Source of the DNA: Candidatus Izemoplasmatales bacterium
GTDB taxonomy: Bacteria > Bacillota_I > Bacilli_A > Izemoplasmatales > Hujiaoplasmataceae
Assembly: GCA_028698875.1 (NCBI GenBank)
Contig: JAQVVR010000002.1
Location: forward strand, 1-64,000
DNA length: 64,000 bases
Direction: 5' to 3'
Positions 1 to 9,352 of this stretch are shown here, one piece after another. Position numbers and translations under genes: made by a program. The notes below the pieces were generated by a model, which was not told the origin of the DNA, did not search any database, and worked only from the letters and a program-made list of their open reading frames with translations. The first letter of the stretch is position 1. Each line of letters starts with the position of its first letter.

Positions 1-923
1 ACTTTTGCATTATTTTTGCTGCAATGGGAATTAAGAACGAAGTGGCTGATTACTTCATCCGTTCGTTCGAAGAAGCTGATGTTCGAGAAAAAGTGGTCAT
101 GTATATTAATATCTCCAATGATCCAATCATTGAACGGCTTTTGACCCCTAGGTGTGCTTTAACTACCGCTGAATACCTGGCTTTTACAAAGGGAATGCAT
201 GTTTTGGTTATTATGACGGATGTCACTTCCTATTGTGAAGCCTTACGGGAATTTTCCAGTAGTAAAGGTGAAATTCCCGGTCGAAAAGGTTTCCCTGGTT
301 ATCTATATTCGGATTTAGCTTCTTTATATGAACGCGCTGGAATTGCCAAAAACACCAAAGGCTCAGTAACACAAATTCCGATATTGACGATGCCAAATGA
401 TGACATCACTCATCCAGTACCCGATTTAACTGGTTATATTACCGAGGGCCAAATCGTTTTAGACCGTGATTTACATCAACGTGGAATCTTTCCACCGATT
501 GGAATTTTGCCATCATTGTCACGTTTGATGAAGAATGGAGTCGGCGCCGGATTTACACGTGAAGATCATTCGGCCGTTGCCAACCAATTATTTGTTGCCT
601 ATGCCAAGGTTCGTGATGTACGCAACTTGGCTTCTGTCATTGGCGAAGACGAATTAAATCCGGTTGATATTAAATATATTGGTTTTGGTATCTTATTTGA
701 GAACTATTTTCTTAACCAAGGTTCGATGGTTAACCGATCAATCGACGAGACCTTGGATTTGGGATGGTTGTTGCTATCAACGCTTCCTAAAACCGAACTT
801 GACCGAATAGATGCGGTTTTGCTTGATGAACATTATGATAATCAAAAGGCCATTAATTATTTCCGGATTATCGAAAAGCCATTAATTAACACTTTGGCAA
901 ATAATCGGGAGACGAGGAAATGA
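1..923 (+). CDS. ntpB: V-type ATP synthase subunit B, 5' truncated by the window
   Basis: This is the C-terminal two thirds of the non-catalytic nucleotide-binding subunit B of a V/A-type ATPase. It forms the A3B3 head that couples ATP turnover to H+ or Na+ movement. The reading frame is open from base 3, giving FCIIFAAM before the first ATG at 24, so the true start lies outside the window. Family hallmarks are [16 protein letters not shown], the run [19 protein letters not shown], and [13 protein letters not shown]. The stop overlaps the next start (ATGA, 920-923), the usual B-D arrangement of the ntp operon. Identity is very secure. Whether the enzyme pumps H+ or Na+ cannot be read here because the rotor subunit is not in the window. 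Confidence 0.95.
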   Translation, partial: FCIIFAAMGIKNEVADYFIRSFEEADVREKVVMYINISNDPIIERLLTPRCALTTAEYLAFTKGMHVLVIMTDVTSYCEALREFSSSKGEIPGRKGFPGYLYSDLASLYERAGIAKNTKGSVTQIPILTMPNDDITHPVPDLTGYITEGQIVLDRDLHQRGIFPPIGILPSLSRLMKNGVGAGFTREDHSAVANQLFVAYAKVRDVRNLASVIGEDELNPVDIKYIGFGILFENYFLNQGSMVNRSIDETLDLGWLLLSTLPKTELDRIDAVLLDEHYDNQKAINYFRIIEKPLINTLANNRETRK

Positions 924-1546
924 CCAGTCAACAGTATGTCCCCACAAAAGGAAACTTGATGGCCTTGAAAAAATCGAATGCTCTCGCCAAAATGGGCTAC
1001 GATTTGATGGATCGGAAACGAATAATCCTCATTCATGAAATGATGCAAATTATCAAAAATGTTCGGACTTTACGGGATGAACTATCTAGTGCCTATCATC
1101 AGGCATACTTAGCTTTGCAAGAAGCCAACATTACTTTGGGCGTTGTTGGCGAAATTGCAAAAGCGATTCCCATTGATTATGGTTTACAAATCACGTATCG
1201 AAGCGTGATGGGAGTTGATATCCCGAAAGTAATCTACCAAAGCCAAGATGTTCGGATTACATATGGCATTGGTAGTACAAACACCAAATTCGATTATGCT
1301 TTTACCAAATTTCAGAAAGTTCGGGATTTAACAATTCTACTCGCGGAAACGGAAAACAGTGCTTATCGGTTAGCTAATGCAATCCGAAAGTCACAAAAAC
1401 AAGCGAATGCTTTGAAAACCATTGTTATACCCGAGTTCGAATTTAACATCAAATACATATCTGATGCCCTTGAAGAACGAGATCGAGAAGAGTTCTCCCG
1501 AAAAAAAGTTATTAAAGGTAATCTTATAAATAAGGATATAGAATAA
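920..1546 (+). CDS. ntpD: V-type ATP synthase subunit D
   Basis: Subunit D is the central stalk of the V/A-ATPase, the counterpart of gamma in F-type enzymes. The 208-residue length is normal. The N-terminus ([28 protein letters not shown]) is typical, and the protein is mostly long helices predicted to form the antiparallel coiled-coil shaft. It overlaps ntpB by 4 nt, so the two are probably translationally coupled. It is the last gene of the operon; a weak terminator-like hairpin follows and yidD converges on it from the other strand. Confidence 0.95.
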   Translation: MTSQQYVPTKGNLMALKKSNALAKMGYDLMDRKRIILIHEMMQIIKNVRTLRDELSSAYHQAYLALQEANITLGVVGEIAKAIPIDYGLQITYRSVMGVDIPKVIYQSQDVRITYGIGSTNTKFDYAFTKFQKVRDLTILLAETENSAYRLANAIRKSQKQANALKTIVIPEFEFNIKYISDALEERDREEFSRKKVIKGNLINKDIE

Positions 1547-1548
1547 AA

Positions 1549-1577
1549 AACGTTCAAAACGGAAGGTTTTTTTAATC
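1549..1577 (+). terminator. Weak intrinsic terminator after ntpD
   Basis: Complementary arms AAAAAC and GTTTTT, with an inner TTC/GAA pairing around an AAAACG loop, lie directly after the ntpD stop and run into a T tract. The stem is AT-rich, so the signal is modest. Confidence 0.45.
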
Positions 1578-1591
1578 AAACAAAATAAAGA

Positions 1592-1619
1592 GAAAAAAAA
1601 GAGATGCTATTGGGCATCT
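1592..1619 (-). terminator. Terminator of yidD, overlapping its stop codon
   Basis: On the minus strand, AGATGC (1619-1614) pairs with GCATCT (1607-1602), followed by a run of eight T. The yidD stop codon (1609-1607) lies in the loop and stem, so the gene's 3' end is part of the terminator. Confidence 0.7.
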
Positions 1620-1879
1620 TCTTTTGTCTTTTCCGCTTGAGCTTTTAATTCCGCTTTCAGGATTTTCTTATATTTAGGAATTGGATCATATCCACCTTTT
1701 GAAAAGGGATTGCATCGTAAAATGCGCCAGATTGTGAGAAGTGTGGCATAAAAGAAATTATAATTTTGATAAGCATCCAATGCATAATTAGAGCAGGAAG
1801 GACGATATCTACAAGTTGGATTTTTATCAACGGTGGCGGCTTGATAGCCCTTAATCAGTTTGATAATCAATTTTTTCAT
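1607..1879 (-). CDS. yidD: Membrane protein insertion efficiency factor YidD
   Basis: YidD is a small peripheral membrane protein that helps YidC/Sec-dependent membrane protein insertion. The 90-residue protein has an amphipathic N-terminal helix and the full signature: [14 protein letters not shown] (about residues 23-36), then [16 protein letters not shown] (about 53-68). The three conserved cysteines are present. In many bacteria the gene sits near rnpA-yidC; here it stands alone, convergent with the V-ATPase operon. The C-terminal tail is charged ([12 protein letters not shown]) and probably not conserved. Confidence 0.95.
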   Translation of the reverse strand: MKKLIIKLIKGYQAATVDKNPTCRYRPSCSNYALDAYQNYNFFYATLLTIWRILRCNPFSKGGYDPIPKYKKILKAELKAQAEKTKEDAQ

Positions 1880-2057
1880 TTATGTCACCATAATTAATTA
1901 TATCAAATACCAACAATAGAAACAAGGCTAATACTAGGCCAAATAAAGGAAAAGATATATTATATAAGATATTATTTTTTATTTGTGAAACAGAAAAAAC
2001 ACCATTATTTTATCATTTATCTTACATTCTTTTTACTGTTTTTCCTTAGGAATGACC

Positions 2058-2086
2058 TTGTTATTTGTTCTATGGTATGATAAAAT
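2058..2086 (+). promoter_or_regulatory. Promoter of the BMP transporter genes
   Basis: TTGTTA (2058-2063), a 17-nt spacer and TAAAAT (2081-2086) lie about 40 nt upstream of the lipoprotein start. I see no purine-riboswitch core in the leader. Confidence 0.5.
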
Positions 2087-2127
2087 ACAGGAGATTTCAG
2101 ATTAAAAAAAATAATGGAGGGAAAAGA

Positions 2128-3240
2128 ATGAAAAAGTTTTTAGCACTTATTATGTTTGCTGCACTAGCATTTGCATTCATCGGATGCGATGTTACCGAAG
2201 AAACCGATTGGAATATCGTAATGCTTACCGATGTCGGAACAATTACCGACAAATCCTTCAACCAAGGTACTTGGGAAGGCGTCAAAGCTTTTGCTGATGC
2301 CAATGATATCGACGCTATTTATTTTCGTCCCAATGCCGGAACACAAGCCGACTATGAAGAGGCTATTGATTTAGTCGTAGCCAATGGAGCTAATGTAGTT
2401 GTTTGTCCGGGATTTTTGTTTGAAACCGCTATTTACTCGAAACAAACGCAATATCCAAATGTTCATTTCATTTTAATTGATGGACAGCCACATGATGCTT
2501 CATACAATTACAGCACTGCAGTTAATACGCTTTGCATTTTGTTCCAAGAAGAACAATCCGGATTCTTGGCAGGCTATGCTGCTGTTGCCGACGGATATGA
2601 CAATCTTGGATTTATGGGCGGAATGGAATTACCAGCCGTTATCAGATTTGGTATTGGTTATGTTGCTGGAGCTTATTATGCTGCTGAAGTATTAGATAAG
2701 ACGATTGTTTTCAACGCTTCCAGATATACATACCTTGGCGATTTCAATAATGATGTTAGTCATACGACCGAAGCTGCTAGCTGGTATGCTGGTGATGATG
2801 GCGTCGACATTATCTTCGCTGCTGCTGGTGGAGCTGGCAACGCCGTTATGGCCGCTGCCGCAACCGCTAACAAAAAAGTTATCGGTGTCGATGTTGACCA
2901 AGCATCTCAATCCACAACGGTTGTCTCCTCAGCTATGAAATTGTTAGCTGTCGCTGTTGGACAAGCTTTAACAGATCTGATTATTGACGATGACTTTGCT
3001 GGTGGAACCACACTGACCAAAGGCGCCGCTCAAGATGCTGTTGGCCTACCACTTGGTGATTCATTCAAATTTACTACTTTCACAGAAGCACAGTACGCAA
3101 CACTCTTAGCACAAGTTAAAGCCGGAACGATTGTTGTTCCAACTACAGAAGCTGAACTCACAACTTTCATTGCTACATATTGTGGCAACCCAAGCATTGC
3201 TGCACTTATTGCAAAAGCAGAGACAGAAGCAGCAGAGTAA
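2128..3240 (+). CDS. BMP-family substrate-binding lipoprotein (nucleoside ABC importer)
   Basis: This is the extracellular substrate-binding lipoprotein of a BMP/Med-type ABC importer, a family that binds purine nucleosides. The start at 2128 is chosen because TGGAGGG lies 7 nt upstream; an ATG at 2065 is in the promoter. The signal peptide ends in the lipobox FIGC with the lipidated cysteine at residue 20. The mature part opens with the family hallmark TDVGTITDKSFNQGTWEG, followed by two Rossmann-like lobes (GFMGGMELPAVIRFGIGYVAG; VIGVDVDQ). At 370 residues it has the usual length. It is followed by a hairpin attenuator and then the ATPase and two permeases, so it is the binding protein of that importer. 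Nucleoside specificity is inferred from the family. Confidence 0.92.
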   Translation: MKKFLALIMFAALAFAFIGCDVTEETDWNIVMLTDVGTITDKSFNQGTWEGVKAFADANDIDAIYFRPNAGTQADYEEAIDLVVANGANVVVCPGFLFETAIYSKQTQYPNVHFILIDGQPHDASYNYSTAVNTLCILFQEEQSGFLAGYAAVADGYDNLGFMGGMELPAVIRFGIGYVAGAYYAAEVLDKTIVFNASRYTYLGDFNNDVSHTTEAASWYAGDDGVDIIFAAAGGAGNAVMAAAATANKKVIGVDVDQASQSTTVVSSAMKLLAVAVGQALTDLIIDDDFAGGTTLTKGAAQDAVGLPLGDSFKFTTFTEAQYATLLAQVKAGTIVVPTTEAELTTFIATYCGNPSIAALIAKAETEAAE

Positions 3241-3257
3241 TTACTCAACATTAACAG

Positions 3258-3292
3258 ATAGAGGGGTGCTAATACATCCCTCTATTTTTTTT
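3258..3292 (+). terminator. Intercistronic attenuator between binding protein and ATPase
   Basis: ATAGAGGG (3258-3265) pairs with CCCTCTAT (3278-3285), followed by T8. It sits between the binding-protein gene and the ABC ATPase gene with no obvious new promoter after it, so it probably lowers expression of the membrane components relative to the lipoprotein. Confidence 0.75.
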
Positions 3293-3309
3293 AACGGGAG
3301 GAAGTTTAT

Positions 3310-4860
3310 ATGGATTACGCGATTGAGATGCTAAATATAACCAAAACTTTTGGACCGTTGATTGCCAACAATGATGTCACCATGCAAGTGAAAAAGGGTG
3401 AAATCCATGCCATTTTAGGTGAAAACGGGGCTGGCAAGTCAACTTTAATGTCCATTCTTTTTGGCTTGTACAAAGCCGACGGGGGAATCATCAAGATCAA
3501 CGGAGAACAAGTTGATATCAAGGATCCTAATGATGCCAATAGATTGAAAATCGGAATGGTTCATCAACACTTTAAATTGGTGGAAGTATTTACGGTTTTA
3601 CAAAACATCATATTGGGTGTTGAAAATACGAAGCGCGGATTTTTAGAAACAGATTCCGCCCGAAAAAAAATTATCGAATTGTCAGAACGATATAACTTAA
3701 AAATTGATTTGGATAAACAAATTCGTGATATCAGCGTTGGTATGCAACAACGTGTTGAAATCATGAAAATGTTATATCGTGATGCGGATATTCTGATTTT
3801 TGATGAACCTACAGCCGTTTTAACCCCTCAAGAAATTGATGGTTTATTTGATGTTATTCGGTTTTTTGCCAAGGAAGGAAAATCAATCATTATCATTACT
3901 CATAAACTTAATGAGATTATGGATATCGCAGATCGGTGTACTATTCTCCGCAAAGGAAAATGCATCAAAACCGTTGATGTTAAAGATGTTAACGCCGAAG
4001 TGTTGGCTGAGTTGATGGTAGGCCGAGAGGTCAATTTCACTGTCGAAAAAACCGTTGCTGTACCGAAAGAAATCGTGTTTGAAGTTCAAAATCTTAATCT
4101 GTTTGATAAAGATAAAACCAAAAAAATTCTTAACGATATCAATTTTAATGTTCGTTCCGGTGAAATTGTGTGTGTTGCAGGTATCGAAGGTAATGGACAA
4201 ACCCAATTGGTCAGAGCAATTTCTGGACTTAACCCCAGTGTGGAAGCCGGATCAGTAATGATATTAAATGGCATAAATATTGTTGATAAATCGATTCGTG
4301 ACCGAATCGAATTGGGGTTATCTCATATTCCCGAAGATCGGCAACGATATGGTTTAATCATGGATTACAATTTATCTGAAAATATGGTCTCTAATACTTA
4401 TTATCACCCGGAGTTTCAAAAACATGGTTTGATACGTTTCGATCAGATTAAAAAATATACCGAAGATCTTATCCAAAAATATGATATTCGCTCAAGTCTT
4501 GGCGCGACAAGTTCTGCTCGAAGTATGTCGGGAGGGAACCAACAAAAAGCTATCATCGCTCGGGAAACATCAAAGAATCACAATTTCTTGCTTGCCGCAC
4601 AACCGACAAGAGGACTTGATGTTGGCGCCATCGAATACGTTCATAAAACCTTAATTGCAGAACGAGATCGGGGAAATGCAATCTTAGTCATTTCTTTAGA
4701 ACTGGATGAGGTTATGAATATTTCTGATCGGATTTTAGTTATGCATGAAGGGTCGATATATGCTGAGCTTGACCCAAAGAAGACCACAATTTCGGAAATT
4801 GGTCTTTATATGTCTGGTTCGAAACGACAAACGTCGGAGGTGAAGCATGAACAAGTTTAA
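3310..4860 (+). CDS. ABC transporter ATP-binding protein, duplicated NBD, BMP/nucleoside type
   Basis: This is the energising subunit of the nucleoside-type importer (NupA/YufO-like). It has two tandem nucleotide-binding domains. Domain 1 carries a complete Walker A (GENGAGKST, residues 37-45), signature SVGMQQR and Walker B ILIFDEP (about 165). Domain 2 has the family's degenerate P-loop GIEGNGQTQL (about 293-302), signature SGGNQQK (about 407) and FLLAAQPTRGLD with Gln in place of the catalytic Glu. This asymmetry is normal for RbsA/YufO-type proteins. The 516-residue length fits. GGGAGG lies 5 nt before the start. The end overlaps the permease gene by 14 nt. Confidence 0.93.
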   Translation: MDYAIEMLNITKTFGPLIANNDVTMQVKKGEIHAILGENGAGKSTLMSILFGLYKADGGIIKINGEQVDIKDPNDANRLKIGMVHQHFKLVEVFTVLQNIILGVENTKRGFLETDSARKKIIELSERYNLKIDLDKQIRDISVGMQQRVEIMKMLYRDADILIFDEPTAVLTPQEIDGLFDVIRFFAKEGKSIIIITHKLNEIMDIADRCTILRKGKCIKTVDVKDVNAEVLAELMVGREVNFTVEKTVAVPKEIVFEVQNLNLFDKDKTKKILNDINFNVRSGEIVCVAGIEGNGQTQLVRAISGLNPSVEAGSVMILNGINIVDKSIRDRIELGLSHIPEDRQRYGLIMDYNLSENMVSNTYYHPEFQKHGLIRFDQIKKYTEDLIQKYDIRSSLGATSSARSMSGGNQQKAIIARETSKNHNFLLAAQPTRGLDVGAIEYVHKTLIAERDRGNAILVISLELDEVMNISDRILVMHEGSIYAELDPKKTTISEIGLYMSGSKRQTSEVKHEQV

Positions 4861-6007
4861 AGCATACTTTGCCAAAGTCAAACAACGAATGATTGACATG
4901 AAAAACCAACCAAAAAAACCTCGTGATTTCTCACCCATCCTTAATAGTGTGATTTCGATATTGTTTGGATTATTGGTGGGATTTTTAATCATGCTTGCAG
5001 TCAATCCGGAAAATGCTCTCGGCGGATTGGCAAAATTACTGACTGGTGGCTCAGCTACACCTCAAATGATGGGTAACACATTCTTTAAAGCAGGACCATT
5101 AATTTTGGTTGGCTTAGCAGTTGCTTTTGCATTTAAAACCGGGCTTTTCAATATTGGTGTTTCAGGACAGTTCATGGTTTCGGGCGTGGCGACATTATAT
5201 GTTGCTAACCTAGTAGTGCTTCCTGCCCCATGGCACTGGATGCTTGCTATTTTAGCGGGTGTTGTTGCTGGAGCGATTTGGGCCGGAATTCCCGGGCTAT
5301 TAAAAGCCTTCTTTAATGTCAATGAAGTTATTGCCACAATTATGATGAATTATATCGGTATGTATTTATGTGTCATTATGGCCTACAATGCGGCAGTTTA
5401 TAATACAAGCATTACCGCAATTAATGCTTATTATCCAACCGCTAACACGCCGACTTTAGGGATGAGTAATCTATTCCCAGGATCAAATATCGATTTAGGA
5501 ATTATTTTGGCCATAATTGTGGCCGTTATCATTTGGTTTCTTTTAAAAAAGACAACCCTTGGATATCAATTAAAAGCCGTTGGTTACAGTGTTCCTGGCA
5601 GTAAATATGCAGGAATAAATTACCGACGAAATGTCATCATTTCGATGATGATTTCTGGGGCACTCGCTGGATTGGCGGCAGCGATTACATATTTAGCAGT
5701 CTTGCCTGATTATTTGCGCCCAGTAAATAAAATTCTATCAATTGGCTTTGAGGGAATATCGGTTGCGTTGATTGCCCAAAGTAATCCTTTGGGAATTATC
5801 TTCTCGGGGGTCTTGATTAGTTACATTAAACAAGGAGCCTTGACAATGCAATTGTTGGGATTTGATAAAGAGATTACCAATATTGTTGTGGCGGTAATTA
5901 TCTATATGATTGGTATTTCGAGTTTCTTAGGTGCTTACATTAAAAAACGAAGGGATAAACACATCAAAGCTCATCATGAATCAGAGGAGGATGCGAAAAA
6001 TGTATGA
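4847..6007 (+). CDS. ABC transporter permease, BMP/nucleoside type (YufP-like)
   Basis: This integral membrane subunit belongs to the BPD_transp_2 family (ribose/nucleoside/branched amino acid type). It has 386 residues with about nine to ten hydrophobic segments. Family landmarks are FKTGLFNIGVSGQFM and FNVNEVIATIMMNYIG, and a late GFEGISVALI. A cytoplasmic N-terminal basic tail of about 35 residues precedes the first membrane segment. It is translationally coupled to the ATPase gene (14-nt overlap) and to the second permease gene (8-nt overlap). Confidence 0.92.
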   Translation: MNKFKAYFAKVKQRMIDMKNQPKKPRDFSPILNSVISILFGLLVGFLIMLAVNPENALGGLAKLLTGGSATPQMMGNTFFKAGPLILVGLAVAFAFKTGLFNIGVSGQFMVSGVATLYVANLVVLPAPWHWMLAILAGVVAGAIWAGIPGLLKAFFNVNEVIATIMMNYIGMYLCVIMAYNAAVYNTSITAINAYYPTANTPTLGMSNLFPGSNIDLGIILAIIVAVIIWFLLKKTTLGYQLKAVGYSVPGSKYAGINYRRNVIISMMISGALAGLAAAITYLAVLPDYLRPVNKILSIGFEGISVALIAQSNPLGIIFSGVLISYIKQGALTMQLLGFDKEITNIVVAVIIYMIGISSFLGAYIKKRRDKHIKAHHESEEDAKNV

Positions 6008-7046
6008 TAGCATTGTCTCCTATTTAGCATTAGTATTATTAGCGGCGATTCCATTAATCGTCACAGCTTTAGGTGGAATGTTTACCGAACGTGGCGGTGT
6101 TACCAATATCTCTTTAGAAGGCATCATGATTATTGGGGCTTTCGTCGGATTGGTAACGGTTAACAAATTACCGGCGTCATGGTTCTCATCGAATTTTGTT
6201 TTATATTTATGTGGCATGATAGCGGCAGTAATTGGCGGACTCATTTTTGCGGGTATTCATGCGATTGCGGCCATCAAAATGAAAGCAAATCAAATCATCA
6301 GCGCCACTGCGATTAACACATTAGCTCCAGCACTGGCATTATTCTTAACGATGAGTCTCACTTTAGGAGAAGCGCAAGGATCGGATAAAATCTTGGTTAA
6401 CGGAACCCGCTTTATCATTGAAAGAGTTCCCTTATTAGCGGATATTCCTTTCATTGGGGAAGTGTTCTTTACTAATGTGTACCCAAGTTTATATTTTGGA
6501 ATCGCGATACTTGTTATATCGTCAATTGTTTTATATAAAACCAAATTTGGATTACGTCTACGAGCCTGTGGTGAAAATCCCCACGCCGCGGATGCGGCAG
6601 GAATCAATATCTATAAAATGCGGTATCAAGGCGTTTTCATTTCCGGTATTTTAGCTTCTTTAGGCGGATACTTCTTGGTGACGAGTTTTACCAACGAATT
6701 TGATGCGACAGTCTCTGGGTTTGGATTCTTGGCAATCGCGGTTATGATCTTTGGCAACTGGAAACCAAAAAATATTGCTTTTACGGCATTATTCTTTGCT
6801 GCATTGTTAACACTAAGTAAGGGGGTGGCTTTTTTCCCGGCGCTTGAGAATTGGCTTTACCCACCAATTCCAGCAGATACACCCCCAGAACAAATTGCTT
6901 TTTTAACGTATGTTTCCACGAAAGTCATTCCCAATATAATTTCGATGTTACCTTATATCGCCACATTGGCAGTTTTGGTATTGTCATCGAAAAAGTCAGC
7001 GGCGCCAAAAGCTAGCGGACTAATATATGATAAGGGCGAACGTTAA
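6000..7046 (+). CDS. ABC transporter permease, BMP/nucleoside type (YufQ-like)
   Basis: This is the second membrane subunit of the importer. The start at 6000 is preferred because AGAGGAGG ends at 5990: the ATG at 5991 is directly abutting it, and the ATG at 6000 has a 9-nt spacing. The 348-residue product has the family segments FTERGGVTNISLEGIMIIGAF near the N-terminus and GENPHAADAAGINIYKMRY in the middle loop that contacts the ATPase. It pairs with the upstream permease as the usual heterodimer, and a strong terminator closes the operon. Confidence 0.92.
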   Translation: MYDSIVSYLALVLLAAIPLIVTALGGMFTERGGVTNISLEGIMIIGAFVGLVTVNKLPASWFSSNFVLYLCGMIAAVIGGLIFAGIHAIAAIKMKANQIISATAINTLAPALALFLTMSLTLGEAQGSDKILVNGTRFIIERVPLLADIPFIGEVFFTNVYPSLYFGIAILVISSIVLYKTKFGLRLRACGENPHAADAAGINIYKMRYQGVFISGILASLGGYFLVTSFTNEFDATVSGFGFLAIAVMIFGNWKPKNIAFTALFFAALLTLSKGVAFFPALENWLYPPIPADTPPEQIAFLTYVSTKVIPNIISMLPYIATLAVLVLSSKKSAAPKASGLIYDKGER

Positions 7047-7053
7047 TTTTTAT

Positions 7054-7085
7054 ACTTCACCGGGCAACCGGTGAAGTTTTTCTTT
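7054..7085 (+). terminator. Strong terminator of the BMP importer operon
   Basis: A perfect 10-bp stem ACTTCACCGG/CCGGTGAAGT with a GCAA loop is followed by TTTTTCTTT. Confidence 0.93.
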
Positions 7086-7108
7086 GCAGGATTCCCTTGA
7101 TTCTCTTA

Positions 7109-7137
7109 TTGTCTTCAAGGGCGAATTGTGGTACAAT
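7109..7137 (+). promoter_or_regulatory. Promoter of ytxK-ackA
   Basis: TTGTCT (7109-7114), a 17-nt spacer and TACAAT (7132-7137) with a TGG extended -10 lie 17 nt before the methyltransferase start. Confidence 0.65.
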
Positions 7138-7153
7138 AATAAAAGGTGATTTT

Positions 7154-8086
7154 ATGGCAAATCAAAGTAATGTGGAACAAATATACGATTGTATCGATAC
7201 CTCGTGTATGACGCTATACGAAGAATTGAAAATGCCATACTTGCAGGGAATCACGGAAACCTGTAATAATATTCTTTCTCAAACGATAACTAAAGGGCTT
7301 TCAAAAGCGGCTAAAACAAAATTGATTGAAGCCATGAAGATCTTTGATGCGACGGATTATCCGAAAGAAGAAATCCGAAAAGCGATGCAACTGGCAATTC
7401 TTAAGGGATTAAAGCACATAAAACGGTCCAATGCCGATATTACTCCAGACACAATAGGGTTATTAATGACCTTTATTCTCGAAAAATTAGGAAACAAAAA
7501 TAAAGAAATGATTTTATTTGACCCATTAGCTGGGACGGGAAATTTGTTACTGACGGTTGCCAATAATATGTCTCAAACAGTGATTCCTATTGGGGTTGAC
7601 AATAATATCGATAGCTATAATCTAGCGGTTGCGATGTTTGATATCATGGATTATGGGGAAGGGATATATTACCAAGACACTTTCACTTTCAAGAATTTTC
7701 AGGCGGACGCAATTGTCACCGACTTTCCAAATGCGGAAGTTGTAAACAAGCAATACTTTCCCTTTGAAGTCATCAAATTCCACTATGACCAGTTACGTGA
7801 AGGCGGATATTTCCTCGCTTTGATAGCGAATGATTTCTTTGAAAAAACACAAATTGCTGATTTTAAACAGATAATCACCTCGTTATATCAAAGCGTTGGA
7901 CTAATTACTTTGCCAAGTACGATGTTTAAAACTGGAGACAAAAGTATTTTGATTTTACAAAAACTAGGGAAAAACGTCAAAAAAATCACTAAGTTTTTAG
8001 TGACGGAAATTCCTTCGTTTCAAGATCCAAAAGCTGTGAATGATGCCATTGTTCGGATGAACAGATGGTTTACAGACAATATATAA
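7154..8086 (+). CDS. ytxK: Class I SAM-dependent methyltransferase, YtxK-like
   Basis: This is a YtxK-family protein, related to type I restriction N6-adenine methylases but of unknown substrate. In Bacillus and relatives it sits directly before acetate kinase, and the same order is seen here. The start at 7154 follows AAAAGGTGAT by 3 nt. The 310-residue product has a helical N-terminal domain (to about 110) and then the SAM-binding motif I FDPLAGTGNLLL (about 121-132). The catalytic NPPY position is read as TDFPNAEV, which deviates from an active amino-methylase motif, so enzymatic activity is uncertain. The gene nearly abuts ackA. Confidence 0.82.
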   Translation: MANQSNVEQIYDCIDTSCMTLYEELKMPYLQGITETCNNILSQTITKGLSKAAKTKLIEAMKIFDATDYPKEEIRKAMQLAILKGLKHIKRSNADITPDTIGLLMTFILEKLGNKNKEMILFDPLAGTGNLLLTVANNMSQTVIPIGVDNNIDSYNLAVAMFDIMDYGEGIYYQDTFTFKNFQADAIVTDFPNAEVVNKQYFPFEVIKFHYDQLREGGYFLALIANDFFEKTQIADFKQIITSLYQSVGLITLPSTMFKTGDKSILILQKLGKNVKKITKFLVTEIPSFQDPKAVNDAIVRMNRWFTDNI

Positions 8087-8106
8087 GAATGAGGGGCTTA
8101 CAAATC

Positions 8107-9297
8107 GTGGGAAAAATTATGGCTGTAAATGCCGGCAGTTCATCGCTGAAATTTCAATTATTGGAAATGCCGGAAGAAAAGTTAATCACAAGCGGGCTTG
8201 TTGAGCGAATCGGGCTTAAAGCTTCGGTGTTTACCATTAAAGTTAATGGTGAAAAAATAGTCGAAGTTAAAGATATCGAAAACCATAGCGTCGCTGTCAA
8301 GATGTTGTTTGAAAAGTTAATCAATCTAAATATAATTCAATCTTTAGATGAAATTATCGGTGTTGGTCACCGCGTTTTAACGGGAGGCAGATCACTTACT
8401 GACTCTTGCGTTATTGGCGATAAAGAAATGGCAATCATTGAAAATTTGGTTGACTTAGGACCATTGCATCTGCCCGCTAACTTAACTGGTATCAAGGCGT
8501 TTAAAGAAGCGTTGCCTAACGTTATTAACGTTGGGGTTTTTGATACCGCTTTCCATCAAACAATGCCAGAAGAAGCTTTTTTATACGCCATTCCGTATGA
8601 TTGGTATGAAACATATAATGTTCGTAAATACGGATTTCATGGTACAAGTCATAAATATGTTACTTTACGAACGGCCCAGATTATGGGTAAAAAACCCGAA
8701 AATATTAATTTGGTGATTTGTCATTTGGGCAATGGGGCTTCAATATGCGCCGTAAAAAACGGCAAATCTGTTGATACATCCATGGGATTTACCCCGCTGG
8801 AAGGCATTCCTATGGGAACTAGAAGCGGGAATATTGATCCTGCTGTCGTTGAATACATGATGGGCAAGAAAAACAAATCCTGTAAAGAAATTATCAATAT
8901 TCTTAACAAACAGTCTGGTTATCTTGGCTTGTCGGGATTGTCATCTGATTCACGTGATTTATTGGTGGCCGCAAAAAATGGCCATAAACGAGCAATATTA
9001 GCCATTGAGGTGCAAGCAAAAAGAATCGCTGATTATGTAGCTAGTTATCATTGCTATATCGGCGGCGCGGATGCCATCGTTTTTACTGCTGGTATTGGTG
9101 AAAATGAAGCAACAACTCGCGAAAACATTATTAGTCGCCTGGCGCCCTTGGGAGTTAAGATTGATCCAAAACTGAATGCTTGCCGAGGGATTGAGCGTTT
9201 AGTTTCAACTGATGATTCCACGATTAAAGTCTATGTCGTTCCCACCAATGAGGAAGTCATGATTGCGCGCGATACGTTACGGCTGATTCAACAATAA
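8107..9297 (+). CDS. ackA: Acetate kinase
   Basis: Acetate kinase converts acetyl phosphate and ADP into acetate and ATP, the substrate-level phosphorylation step of fermentation. The start is taken as GTG at 8107: GAGGGG ends 10 nt upstream, and the N-terminus then reads VGKIMAVNAGSSSLKF, matching the family start. Other motifs are GHRVLTGG, the GVFDTAFHQTMP segment, KYGFHGTSH, HLGNGASICA and FTAGIGENEATTRE. At 396 residues it is full length. No phosphotransacetylase gene is visible in the window. The alternative in-frame starts at 8089 and 8119 are less well supported. Confidence 0.97.
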   Translation: MGKIMAVNAGSSSLKFQLLEMPEEKLITSGLVERIGLKASVFTIKVNGEKIVEVKDIENHSVAVKMLFEKLINLNIIQSLDEIIGVGHRVLTGGRSLTDSCVIGDKEMAIIENLVDLGPLHLPANLTGIKAFKEALPNVINVGVFDTAFHQTMPEEAFLYAIPYDWYETYNVRKYGFHGTSHKYVTLRTAQIMGKKPENINLVICHLGNGASICAVKNGKSVDTSMGFTPLEGIPMGTRSGNIDPAVVEYMMGKKNKSCKEIINILNKQSGYLGLSGLSSDSRDLLVAAKNGHKRAILAIEVQAKRIADYVASYHCYIGGADAIVFTAGIGENEATTRENIISRLAPLGVKIDPKLNACRGIERLVSTDDSTIKVYVVPTNEEVMIARDTLRLIQQ

Positions 9298-9306
9298 TAA
9301 AGAGAC

Positions 9307-9350
9307 CAAACCCCTTTCACGTATTATTTTATACACGAAAGGAGTTTTTT
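9307..9350 (+). terminator. ackA terminator overlapping the next gene's ribosome site
   Basis: An imperfect stem (AAAC, CCTTTC and GTAT pairing with ATAC, GAAAGG and GTTT) runs from about 9308 to 9348 and is followed by a T8 run. The 3' arm contains AAAGGAG (9338-9344), which is also the Shine-Dalgarno of the gene starting at 9353. Confidence 0.7.
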
Positions 9351-9352
9351 TT

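Noticed and set aside
2000-2127. Purine riboswitch before the BMP nucleoside transporter
   Set aside because: The conserved loop and junction sequences of the purine aptamer are not visible in the short leader.
5931-5999. Longer N-terminus for the second BMP permease from ATG 5931
   Set aside because: It would overlap the first permease gene by 77 nt and lacks a ribosome site; AGAGGAGG supports the start at 6000.
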